Assembly: GCA_003542955.1 (NCBI GenBank)
Contig: DPJP01000477.1
Location: forward strand, 1,132 to 7,513
Length of the DNA: 6,382 bases
DNA from: Armatimonadota bacterium
GTDB lineage: Bacteria > Armatimonadota > Zipacnadia > Zipacnadales > UBA11051
Direction: 5' to 3'
Shown here: piece by piece, positions 1 to 6,194 of the stretch
Layout of the letters: every line of letters begins with the position of its first letter
Numbering within the stretch: the stretch's first letter is position 1
Position numbers and translations under genes: made by a program
The notes under the pieces: model-generated
Database searches by the model: none
What the model saw: only the letters and a program-made list of their open reading frames with translations
What the model was told of the DNA's origin: nothing

Positions 1-362
1 TGCCTGTGGGGGATGTGTGGGCGGGTATCTACTGGCAGTACCCCGTGAACAACTGGGGCGACTACCCGGGCTACGCCCTGACAGGCGCGTCGCGGCTCGT
101 CTTCTGGGCGCGTGGTGAGCACGGAGGCGAGCAGGCGGAGTTCAAGGTCGGGGGTGTGTCGGATCCCGGCAAGCCTTACCGCGATTCGTTCGGTCCTCTG
201 AGTTCGGGTGTTCTCACACTGGGCGCGAAATGGACGAGGTATAAGATACCTCTGGCAGGGAGAGACCTTACCAGCCTGTTGGGCGGTTTCTGCTGGGTGA
301 CGAACACACCGCAGAATCCCAACGGCGCGACCATCTTTGTGGATGATATCGTCATAGAGTGA
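1..362 (+). CDS. 3' end of a gene; carbohydrate-binding-like beta-sandwich domain (partial)
   Basis: The frame is open at the left edge and stops with TGA at 360-362. A GTG at position 6 could be read as a start, but the frame continues to the window edge and the visible part looks like the inside of a domain, so the true start is probably upstream. The visible ~119 residues show a pattern I associate with galactose-binding-like or CBM-like domains: an aromatic WAGIYWQYP segment, NNWGDYPG, the strand LVFWARGEHGGEQAEFKVGG, a later WTRYKIPL strand, a GGFCWV strand and a terminal IFVDDIVIE strand ending the protein. The final DD strand is typical of the closing strand in such sandwiches. No catalytic residues are expected in this part. 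The protein likely binds sugar polymer outside the cytoplasm; that is inference. The downstream secreted gene lies 60 bases on, same strand, so co-transcription is possible. Confidence 0.8.
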   Translation, partial: PVGDVWAGIYWQYPVNNWGDYPGYALTGASRLVFWARGEHGGEQAEFKVGGVSDPGKPYRDSFGPLSSGVLTLGAKWTRYKIPLAGRDLTSLLGGFCWVTNTPQNPNGATIFVDDIVIE

Positions 363-377
363 CATGTAAGGCGTCGG

Positions 378-400
378 CGGCCTGTACGGGAAGAGGGCCG
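378..400 (+). other. small hairpin between the first two plus-strand genes
   Basis: CGGCC at 378-382 pairs with GGCCG at 396-400, and a G-T pair (383/395) adds one step, around an 11-base loop. No run of T follows, so it is not a classical intrinsic terminator. It could partly separate expression of the two genes or be chance in GC-rich DNA. Confidence 0.2.
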
Positions 401-409
401 TAGCAGCTC

Positions 410-414
410 GGAGG
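410..414 (+). promoter_or_regulatory. Shine-Dalgarno GGAGG that decides the start at 423
   Basis: GGAGG at 410-414 lies 8 bases before the ATG at 423. The longer reading frame could begin with GTG at 414, but that codon overlaps the GGAGG itself, so the ATG is the better start. Confidence 0.7.
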
Positions 415-422
415 TGCCGGGG

Positions 423-1175
423 ATGGACTCTGCACGTGCTGTTGTCTGCATGCTCGTGTGTCTGCTTGGGGCGTGGGGCGCTCCCGCGGATACTGGCGCG
501 TATCAGTTCAGCAATCCCGCGCGCATGGTCGGGGGATCGGCGCTCGTCCCTCTGCGTGAAGTGTGTGAGTGGCTGGGGGCGACCGTGACCTGGCGTGACG
601 GCGGTGTTGTTGTCGAACTGGAACAGCGGCATGCCGAACTGCGCAACGGCACGGCCACTGCGGTGATCAACGGAGCGCAGGTGGTACTACCCGCGGCCCC
701 GAGGATCATTGGCGACATGCTGCACGTGCCCGTGCGAGGGGTGTTCGAGGGGCTCGGGGCCGCGGTCGAGTGGCACAGTGATGGGCCCAGACTCGAAGTC
801 GTCTACGCCGGCCGACGAGCTGTAATGACGGTGGCTACTGCCTCGATCGAGTTCACGCGTGTGCCGCCGAGGGGCAGTTCTGCGCTGCTTCGCGGTCGGG
901 CCATTGGCGTGGACCCCGGCCAGTACCGCATCGCCGTCTACATATACGTGTCCGGTTGGTGGACCAAGCCCTACTGGGATGCCCCGCTCACACCGCTCCG
1001 TCCCGACGGTACCTGGAGCTGCGATGTCACGACCGGTGGCATCGACGAGAGCGCGACTGCGATCTCGGCCTACCTAGTACCGCGGGGCTACGCACCACCG
1101 CTGCTCGCCGGCGACGGTGTCATCCCAGATGAACTCGAGCGTCACGCTGTGGCATCCGTCGCCGTCCGCCGGTGA
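423..1175 (+). CDS. secreted stalk-domain (copper amine oxidase N-terminal-like) protein with a C-terminal beta-rich module
   Basis: The product is 250 residues. Residues 1-22 form a signal peptide with a hydrophobic core (VVCMLVCLLGAWGA), so it is exported. Residues ~35-137 match the stalk domain found at the N-terminus of some copper amine oxidases (Pfam Cu_amine_oxidN1) and in many cell-surface proteins. Two VPLRE / VPVRG motifs are each followed by a LGAxVxW motif (LGATVTW, LGAAVEW), the usual paired signature. Residues ~146-250 form a second module: YIYVSGWWTKPYW, then PDGTWSCDVTTGG, then AYLVPRGYAPP. I have the impression this aromatic, cysteine-containing pattern recurs as an accessory module in secreted bacterial proteins, but I cannot name the family. 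No oxidase or hydrolase catalytic domain is present, so a binding or structural role at the cell surface is most likely. Start chosen by the GGAGG at 410-414; the stop is TGA. Confidence 0.85.
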   Translation: MDSARAVVCMLVCLLGAWGAPADTGAYQFSNPARMVGGSALVPLREVCEWLGATVTWRDGGVVVELEQRHAELRNGTATAVINGAQVVLPAAPRIIGDMLHVPVRGVFEGLGAAVEWHSDGPRLEVVYAGRRAVMTVATASIEFTRVPPRGSSALLRGRAIGVDPGQYRIAVYIYVSGWWTKPYWDAPLTPLRPDGTWSCDVTTGGIDESATAISAYLVPRGYAPPLLAGDGVIPDELERHAVASVAVRR

Positions 1176-1190
1176 ACGCACGAATGGGGG

Positions 1191-1221
1191 CGACTGAGCG
1201 GGCGGATAGCGGATTCAGTCG
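1191..1221. terminator. hairpin between convergent genes, possible bidirectional terminator
   Basis: CGACTGA at 1191-1197 is perfectly complementary to TCAGTCG at 1215-1221, with a 17-base loop. It fills the 64-base gap between the stalk-protein stop (1175) and the gtrA stop (1240), where a shared terminator is expected. The stem is short, the loop long and no T tract follows on either strand, so this is only a weak candidate. Confidence 0.3.
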
Positions 1222-1239
1222 GCAGGGCGCGATGTGGCG

Positions 1240-1641
1240 TCAGACATGCTTCCCGGCGACGCGGAAGTTGACGTAGAGGTTGAGCAGGTACTCCCACAGC
1301 CCCGTTATGGCGGCGATGATCAGCCGGCAGGCCATGTAGTGCCAGCCAAGGCGAGTGACCAGAAGATGCATCCCGCCCGTCACCAGGGCCAGCCCGGTTC
1401 CGGCGATGATCAGGAAGCCCACGTAGCCCTCACCCATGCCGCGCGTCGATCCGCGGAAGACGTAGCGCCTGCACAGGAGGTAGTTGACCGTCACGGCGAT
1501 GATGAAGGCTACTCCCGCTGAAATGACCGGGTACAGGCCGAGGCCATCGGTGAGGACAAAGAGCAGCCCGAGGTCGAGCAGCAGTGTCGATATGCCGACG
1601 ATGGCATACTTGGAGAATCTGGCGATCCCTTTGGCGTCCAT
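1240..1641 (-). CDS. GtrA-family multi-pass membrane protein
   Basis: The product is 133 residues from the ATG at 1641, a normal length for the GtrA family (Pfam PF04138). Four hydrophobic segments are visible at about residues 12-30, 36-56, 73-95 and 103-122. The family-typical stretch after the second segment is present (NYLLCRRYVFR, ~53-63), and a related NLYVNFRV stretch ends the fourth. Members act in the inner membrane in surface polysaccharide and glycolipid synthesis, some by helping flip polyprenyl-linked sugars; the substrate here is unknown. A TTG four codons upstream (1653) is an alternative start. Neither start has a convincing Shine-Dalgarno sequence; the bases upstream are C-rich. 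The gene follows the secreted glycosidase operon on the same strand after a ~250-base spacer and converges with the stalk-protein gene. No glycosyltransferase partner, common beside gtrA, is in the window. Confidence 0.88.
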   Translation of the reverse strand: MDAKGIARFSKYAIVGISTLLLDLGLLFVLTDGLGLYPVISAGVAFIIAVTVNYLLCRRYVFRGSTRGMGEGYVGFLIIAGTGLALVTGGMHLLVTRLGWHYMACRLIIAAITGLWEYLLNLYVNFRVAGKHV

Positions 1642-1675
1642 GGGTTGGTGCAAGGAGGGGAGGGCACGTCCGGGG

Positions 1676-1828
1676 TCATTCCCCTGTCAAGCGGAGGTCC
1701 TCCACAATCAGAGATGTGCGTCTCGGGAGAGCGGCATGCTCGCAGACGGGCGGGGTCACGTCCCGAATCTTGAGTTTCCCAAGCTCGTGATGGAGCACGC
1801 TCGTGTCCTCAGGAAACTCAGTATTCAC
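1676..1828 (-). CDS. small hypothetical protein, 50 residues (possible remnant of a beta-sandwich domain)
   Basis: A minus-strand frame runs from GTG at 1828 to TGA at 1676. It would give 50 residues beginning VNTEFPEDTSVLHHELG and ending RTSLIVEDLRLTGE. Composition is protein-like and charged, with about two thirds of codons ending in G or C, somewhat below the larger genes as I judge them. There is no signal peptide or membrane segment. The LIVEDLRLTGE ending resembles the closing strand of galactose-binding-like domains (compare IFVDDIVIE ending the first gene of this window), so it may be the tail of a decayed gene. Upstream in the same frame the sequence is arginine-rich and not domain-like. 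No good Shine-Dalgarno precedes the GTG, and the frame overlaps the large inverted repeat, so chance remains possible. It lies between two minus-strand genes. Confidence 0.35.
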   Translation of the reverse strand: MNTEFPEDTSVLHHELGKLKIRDVTPPVCEHAALPRRTSLIVEDLRLTGE

Positions 1829-1840
1829 GACATGACCCCG
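1751..1840. repeat. 90-base imperfect inverted repeat with 29-base arms
   Basis: The arms 1751-1779 and 1812-1840 are complementary without any insertion or deletion. Paired blocks from the outside are CGGGGTCA/TGACCCCG (8), a 3-base block, GAAT/ATTC (4) and TGAGTTTCC/GGAAACTCA (9). That is 24 Watson-Crick pairs plus one G-T in 29 positions. The 32-base centre could form a small CGTG/CACG stem. Transcribed from either strand it would fold into a long hairpin. It could be a palindromic mobile remnant (REP- or MITE-like), a structured RNA or part of the end of the operon transcript. No T tract follows. Confidence 0.6.
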
Positions 1841-1851
1841 TCTTCGCTGCG

Positions 1852-1864
1852 GCCGGTTGCCGGC
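1852..1864 (-). terminator. short GC hairpin after the glycosidase operon, weak terminator candidate
   Basis: GCCGG (1852-1856) and CCGGC (1860-1864) pair around a 3-base loop, 26 bases past the stop of the large minus-strand gene. There is no T tract after it, so if it terminates at all it would need help from a factor or from the larger repeat beyond. Confidence 0.2.
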
Positions 1865-1890
1865 TCGGGCTTGTCTCTTGGCGGCGGCGG

Positions 1891-4800
1891 CTACTGCGTT
1901 ACCACGAGCTGCTGCCCTGTGGTCTTGCCGGAGGCCAACTCCGTTGCCCTGAGCGTCCAGGTCCCGATCGGGTCGTTGGCGGCGAGGGCGAGTTGCACGC
2001 TGACGCGGCCGTCTTTCGCGCCGTAGTAGCCGCTGAATTCGGCCTCGGCGCCCTGCGGGTCAAGGACCTGCAGGTGGACGGGCACCACGGCCTCGATCGG
2101 CCTGTCGCGACCGTCCTGGACCGTGATGGCCACGTCGACGGATCCCCCGAGCCTTGCGCGGGCCGGGGCGTCGAGGCGCGCGTCGGCGATGCGCTGCGGG
2201 CTGATCAGGAAGACGGCCCCGTCACCCGGGCCGAAGCTCAGGCCGAACTCGAGACCCTCCGCGCTCTGTTTCGTCGGCACCGCCCGGTGACTGACGAGGT
2301 CGTAGACGAAGCCTGCCTCGCGGCGCACGGTGACGGTCGTCGAGTTGGGCAGGCCCTTTTCCATGACTCTGCCGTGATGGCCGACGTAGTGGCCGAACTC
2401 TCGCTTGTCGTTGAGTGCGAACAGGTAGTCACACTCGCCGTACTGCCGGAAGCGGAGCACGATGTCGGGGTCCGGGGCATCGCCGTGGCGGGTGTAGAAC
2501 GGGTCCAACTCCTCCCGCAGCGCGGCGGCCTTCTCCTGCAGGGCGACCTTGTCGGCATCGGCCTTGCCGGTTCGCCTGTGGACGGGCACCACGATGTCGG
2601 GCAGGATGGCCGGGCAGAGGAACTCATCGGCAATCACGATGCCGCCGCGCCGCTGGAAGGCCTTGATGGCCGCGACAACGCTCTCGGTGAGCACATCGCA
2701 GTAGGGCATGACCAGAACGGAGTAGGCATCCAGCCCGTCACGCACGACGGTCTCATCGAAGAGCACCTTCGGCTGCAGGTGGGCCCACTGCAGGATCAGG
2801 TGCATGTCGGCCTCCCAGGACTGGCTCCACCCGTAGCTGCCGCGGCCTGCGAACATCTGCGAACTGAACGATTCGAGCACCGCGACATCGGCGGGGCGGT
2901 CGGGCACCTGCAACAGCGTCGGCCCCAGCGGTCGGATGACCTCATGGGTCAACTCCGTGAGCACCTTCTGGGTCTCGGGGTTGGTGAACACATAACCGGT
3001 CGTCGAACCGGTATCAACCAGCGACTGCCAGCCGTGGTACATGATGCCGCGGATGGGCCGCGAGAGCTTCGACCAGAATGCCTCGCGCATGTGGTCGGGG
3101 GCGATGGTGATGAAGGGCGCCTCCGGCTTCTCCTTCTCCCAGTCCGCGTAGTCGGCCTCATTCTCGGGGAGCTTCGGCGCGGTGCCGGTGCGGTACCAGA
3201 TGACCTGCGTCATCTTCATCACCTGCTGGCCGGGTCTGCCCTCTGCCATCGCGAACAGCTCATCGGTGGACTGGCCGATCTTGATCGGGTCGGGGTAGGA
3301 GTAGGTCCACTGGGAGACGATATCCACATCGCCGCCGCTGCCCCATATCGACGGGACACGTACGGCCGGGTCGAAGAAGGTCCAGAGGTCCGTGCGGCCG
3401 GTGGACTTCAGCCCGCGGCTGATCTGCGAATGCAGCGGGTTCCAGCCGTCGCCATCCTTCCAGAACCACCTGTAGAAGGTGAGAATGTGGTCATCATCCG
3501 GGATGACGCGGTTGGCGGGGAAGCCCTTGATGCCGCTGTAGTGGACGCCGTTCTTGCCGACGACCTGGGCTGGGATGTCGTAGCCGGCCGCTTCGCGGAA
3601 CAGGTTGATATCGTGCTCATGGAAGCAGAGGTCGGAGCCGTCGCGGACCTCGGAGTGGATGAGTGAGCCATCCACCGCCGGGTAGTGGCCGAAGGTCTGG
3701 GCGATGGAGGCGCCGACGTTGTAGCAGAGCTCCCGCACGATGGGGAAGTTGCCGCAGACGTTGTCATGCTCGCGGAGCGCGCCGTTGCGGTCGACCCGGT
3801 TGTACTCTGCCTTGCGGGCTTCGTCACGCGTGACCCAGGTGCCGGGGTAGGTGTAGACGGCGCCGAAGAGGCCGTTCTTGAGCAGGTTGTCGAGCATCTG
3901 GCCGCGCTCCAGGATAGATGAGGGAGCCATTGCCGGCACGGGTTTGCCGGCCTCCCACACCAGCGGCTCGTTGACCAGGTGGATGAGTTGGTGCGTGAAG
4001 CCGATCTGCTTTAGCCGCTCGATGTCACCGCCGCCCCACATCACCACAGGCATCTGGTTAGGCAGCCTGCGCGGTATGATGGTGATGGGGAACTCCTTGC
4101 TCACGCTCAGCGCGCGGGAATCGGCAGAGGCGGTGGCCTCGACCCGCAGCGGGTAGTCGCCCGGTCTCACGGAGGTGTCGACGGCAATCGGGACTGTCTG
4201 CTCCTGGTTGGGTCCAAGCTCGGGCAGGTTGAGTGTCTGCTGTACCCCGCCAAACTCGATGCGAACGGTGCCGTCGCGCAGGGGTGCGGGCGTGTCGTTT
4301 GAGAGGCTTAGGGAGACACTGACCCCTTTCTCCATCCGATAGAACACTGTCCTGCCGGCCGAGGCACTCGCCAGCAGCCCGCCGGTCAGGTACGGGACGA
4401 GCCCGTTGGAGAGCCGCACCTGCGCGATGTAGCCGGGGAAGCCGTGATGCGTGCTGCCATGGCGGTCGCCGATGGTGAAACCATGGCCGCCCGGCGTGAT
4501 AGGGCCGCGGCCGGGCGTGTTGATCTTGGCGACCAGCTCGCCGTTGACGAGGAAGCGCGACCAGCCGGCGCCGTCATAGGAGTAAGCCAGGTGCACCCAT
4601 TCGCCCGTGGGCATCTCGATCTCGGGGCCGGCGATGAACTCGGAGTCCGTGCCGAAACCGAGTGAGACCATCACGCGCCGGCGGTTCTCACCCGTGCGAT
4701 TGAGGTAGATGCAGTAGTCGGTGTTGGCCTCGGGAAGGTCTTTGGCGTAGTGGAAGTACTTCTTGTCGATGAGAAAGGCAGTGGGATGCGTGGCCATCTC

Positions 4801-5175
4801 CGGCTTTGCCGCCATCCATGCCTCAACGGTGAAGGCGCCGGCGGGGGAGAGGGCATCGGCGTCTCTGGCAAGCGCGCCCTGCGCCTTGTCGTTGTCGGTA
4901 CCGGCAGGGAACGACTCGAGCGCGGCTCCGAATGGGCCCTCCGTCACGAAGCGGCCCTCACCCCTGAGCGTCAGGTCATGCCCATTGCCGGAGACGTCCC
5001 TCGTCTCCTGGCCGGGCAGGAACTGCCAGAGGCCGATCACATTCGGGCCGGTGGCCTCGTCACCGGAGTAGAGCTGCTTCCAGGGCTGCACCGCGTCATC
5101 CGCCGACATGGGACAGGCCGCGGCGAGCAGCAGGCAGAGCACAACGGCGGTTGCGGCAGTATGTGTTTTCATCAT
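1891..5175 (-). CDS. secreted LamG-containing glycosidase-like protein (GH42/beta-galactosidase-like architecture)
   Basis: The product is 1094 residues. Residues 1-25 are a signal peptide (VVLCLLLAAA core). Residues ~45-262 form a LamG/concanavalin-A-like domain: GLWQF, DVSGNGHDLTL, AFTVEAWM, WVHLAYSYDG, FLVNGELVA, GYIAQVRLSNG. Residues ~280-368 look like an Ig-like linker (LPELGPNQEQTVPI, GDYPLRVEA). Residues ~375-750 have the feel of a TIM barrel: PVVMWGGGDIERLKQIGF at the start, GAVYTYPG, then DGSLIHSEVRDG with E509 as a candidate acid/base, and a late IRGIMYHGW strand. Residues ~762-850 resemble the Rossmann-like middle domain of GH42 enzymes (VAVLESFSSQMF, VLVMPYCDVL, FQRRGGIVIADEF). 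After a beta-rich part with FVYDLVSHRAVP, residues ~1000-1094 form an Ig- or macroglobulin-like domain. The likely job is binding and cleaving an extracellular glycan, substrate unknown. An obvious nucleophile Glu is not seen, so activity is uncertain. The frame extends upstream to 5280 inside the preceding gene, but the GAGGAGG and signal peptide fix the start at 5175 or the adjacent ATG at 5172. Confidence 0.85.
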   Translation of the reverse strand: MMKTHTAATAVVLCLLLAAACPMSADDAVQPWKQLYSGDEATGPNVIGLWQFLPGQETRDVSGNGHDLTLRGEGRFVTEGPFGAALESFPAGTDNDKAQGALARDADALSPAGAFTVEAWMAAKPEMATHPTAFLIDKKYFHYAKDLPEANTDYCIYLNRTGENRRRVMVSLGFGTDSEFIAGPEIEMPTGEWVHLAYSYDGAGWSRFLVNGELVAKINTPGRGPITPGGHGFTIGDRHGSTHHGFPGYIAQVRLSNGLVPYLTGGLLASASAGRTVFYRMEKGVSVSLSLSNDTPAPLRDGTVRIEFGGVQQTLNLPELGPNQEQTVPIAVDTSVRPGDYPLRVEATASADSRALSVSKEFPITIIPRRLPNQMPVVMWGGGDIERLKQIGFTHQLIHLVNEPLVWEAGKPVPAMAPSSILERGQMLDNLLKNGLFGAVYTYPGTWVTRDEARKAEYNRVDRNGALREHDNVCGNFPIVRELCYNVGASIAQTFGHYPAVDGSLIHSEVRDGSDLCFHEHDINLFREAAGYDIPAQVVGKNGVHYSGIKGFPANRVIPDDDHILTFYRWFWKDGDGWNPLHSQISRGLKSTGRTDLWTFFDPAVRVPSIWGSGGDVDIVSQWTYSYPDPIKIGQSTDELFAMAEGRPGQQVMKMTQVIWYRTGTAPKLPENEADYADWEKEKPEAPFITIAPDHMREAFWSKLSRPIRGIMYHGWQSLVDTGSTTGYVFTNPETQKVLTELTHEVIRPLGPTLLQVPDRPADVAVLESFSSQMFAGRGSYGWSQSWEADMHLILQWAHLQPKVLFDETVVRDGLDAYSVLVMPYCDVLTESVVAAIKAFQRRGGIVIADEFLCPAILPDIVVPVHRRTGKADADKVALQEKAAALREELDPFYTRHGDAPDPDIVLRFRQYGECDYLFALNDKREFGHYVGHHGRVMEKGLPNSTTVTVRREAGFVYDLVSHRAVPTKQSAEGLEFGLSFGPGDGAVFLISPQRIADARLDAPARARLGGSVDVAITVQDGRDRPIEAVVPVHLQVLDPQGAEAEFSGYYGAKDGRVSVQLALAANDPIGTWTLRATELASGKTTGQQLVVTQ

Positions 5176-5180
5176 GTCGG

Positions 5181-5187
5181 CCTCCTC
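5181..5187 (-). promoter_or_regulatory. Shine-Dalgarno GAGGAGG overlapping the upstream stop
   Basis: GAGGAGG on the minus strand (5187-5181) lies 5 bases before the ATG at 5175 and 8 before the ATG at 5172. Its first G is the last base of the TAG stop (5189-5187) of the HEAT-repeat gene, so a ribosome ending on that gene stops on this site. This supports translational coupling and an operon. Confidence 0.8.
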
Positions 5188-6194
5188 TATTGCAGCACCT
5201 GAACCTCGACCGGCTTCCAGATGCCGCCCGCGAACGCGCTGTCGTAGACTCGCACGGTGATCTGGTTCTTCTGGCCCCACAACAGCTCTTTCGTGACATC
5301 GAGCGCGAACGGCTTGTCCCAGCCCGATGCGCCCAGATCATGCTGACCGACGTACTCGCCGTTAACCCAGACCCAGGCGACCTCGTCGACGGCGCCGAAG
5401 GCCAACTCGACGGCAAGGTACTCCGGTTTCTCGGGCAGGTCGAAGCTGCCGCGGTACCAGGCCACCCCGTCATAGGTGTGGCCCTGCTCCTCCCAGGCGG
5501 CCCCTATCTTGATAGGCGTCCACGATGAGTCGTCAAAGCCGGGCGCGAACCAGTTGAGCTTGTGCCCGTCCTCGCCCGGATCGGTGCTGAAGCGCCAACC
5601 GTCCTCCGGGAGTGGGATCGTCTGCGCGACCCTGACATCATGATCCCAGTCCTTGCGGTCGCGGATCGAGATGGTCTCCTTGAAGAACGGCCACACCGCC
5701 CTGGCCGCGGCGTCGCGGACGGCGGTGAATTCGTCCTTGCGGGCTGCCTCCAGGAGGTCGTTGACCTCCTGCGTTCTGGGCTTGAGCTGCACGAGCAGGT
5801 TCACGGCGGCAAGGCGCACGAAGGGGTCCGCGTCAACGACGGCGGTCTTCAGATGCGGCAGCGTCTCCGCCGTGGGCGGATCGCAGACGGCCGAGAGCGC
5901 GGCGCGGCGGACGAGCGCGTCGGAGTTGGCGAGGGCAGCGACGAGTGCCGGCTGCGCCGGAGCGCCAAGGTCGACGAGCAGGCGGACTGCCGTCCGTCGC
6001 ACGACCAGGTTCTCGTCTTCGAGCGCGGCTGCAAGCGCCGGGATGGCCTCCGCGCCCCTGTCGGTCTGGGTCATCAAGGCAGCGCGCCGGGCGGCGGGCG
6101 AGAGCCCATCCGCGGCTGTCGCAAAGCCTGCCCCCGCCGCAATCAGCAGCACAGCGGCGAGGAGGAGTGGAGCCCTGTGGGTCGTGGTCTTCAC
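5187..6194 (-). CDS. secreted HEAT-repeat protein with C-terminal GH2-type sugar-binding domain
   Basis: The product is 335 residues. A signal peptide (LLLAAVLLIAAGAGFATA, likely cut after residue 27 by the AxA rule) directs export. Residues ~47-171 contain four HEAT-like helical repeats, marked by IPALAAALEDENLVVRRTAV, PALVAALANSDALVRRAAL, LKTAVVDADPFVRLAAV and EAARKDEFTAVRDAAARAV. Residues ~180-335 match the sugar-binding jelly roll at the N-terminus of GH2 enzymes: WRFSTDPGEDG, FDDSSWTPIKIG, GVAWYRGSFDLP, VDEVAWVWVNGEYVG, WDKPFALDVT, NQITVRVYDSAFAGGIWKPV. No glycosidase catalytic domain follows, so it probably binds glycan or a protein partner rather than cutting. It begins with GTG at 6194, the first start after an in-frame TGA just upstream; only a weak GGGG precedes it. 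The coupled downstream gene encodes the LamG glycosidase-like protein, so the two likely act together outside the cytoplasm. Confidence 0.88.
   Translation of the reverse strand: MKTTTHRAPLLLAAVLLIAAGAGFATAADGLSPAARRAALMTQTDRGAEAIPALAAALEDENLVVRRTAVRLLVDLGAPAQPALVAALANSDALVRRAALSAVCDPPTAETLPHLKTAVVDADPFVRLAAVNLLVQLKPRTQEVNDLLEAARKDEFTAVRDAAARAVWPFFKETISIRDRKDWDHDVRVAQTIPLPEDGWRFSTDPGEDGHKLNWFAPGFDDSSWTPIKIGAAWEEQGHTYDGVAWYRGSFDLPEKPEYLAVELAFGAVDEVAWVWVNGEYVGQHDLGASGWDKPFALDVTKELLWGQKNQITVRVYDSAFAGGIWKPVEVQVLQ

Larger units (their letters stand above)
1642..1890. other. spacer with inverted repeat, repeated CGGGGTCA and a small reading frame
   Basis: This gap lies between the gtrA start and the stop of the large glycosidase-like gene, both on the minus strand. 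It contains three copies of CGGGGTCA (1671-1678 and 1751-1758 on plus, 1833-1840 on minus), the 90-base inverted repeat described separately, a 50-codon minus-strand frame, a short GCCGG/CCGGC hairpin (1852-1864) and a 12-base GGC repeat (1880-1891). A TTGACA on the minus strand (1690-1685) resembles a -35 box for gtrA, but the hexamer 17 bases on (GTGCCC) is a poor -10, so I do not call a promoter. Confidence 0.6.

Noticed and set aside
176..451. Minus-strand frame opposite the first gene and gap
   Set aside because: No domain, and it lies antisense to a plausible beta-sandwich coding region.
1685..1690. Perfect TTGACA on the minus strand upstream of gtrA
   Set aside because: The hexamer at the right distance downstream (GTGCCC) is nothing like a -10 box, so a promoter cannot be supported from this alone.
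1693..1703. GGAGG-T-CCTCC palindrome
   Set aside because: The one-base loop cannot form a stable hairpin, and on plus the GGAGG is not placed before a gene start.
1484..2026. Plus-strand frame crossing the gtrA start, spacer and glycosidase end
   Set aside because: It spans three unrelated segments, has no recognisable domain, and the minus strand explains both ends.
1993..3666. Long plus-strand frame of 557 codons opposite the glycosidase-like gene
   Set aside because: It lies wholly antisense to a gene with clear domains and signal peptide; its product is a low-complexity mix rich in A, V, G, D, R and H, as expected for the reverse of high-GC coding DNA.
5113..5124. LAAAC in the signal peptide of the large protein as a lipoprotein site
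   Set aside because: The residue three before the Cys is Ala rather than the preferred Leu/Val/Ile; a type I cleavage a few residues later is as likely, so lipoprotein status is not claimed.
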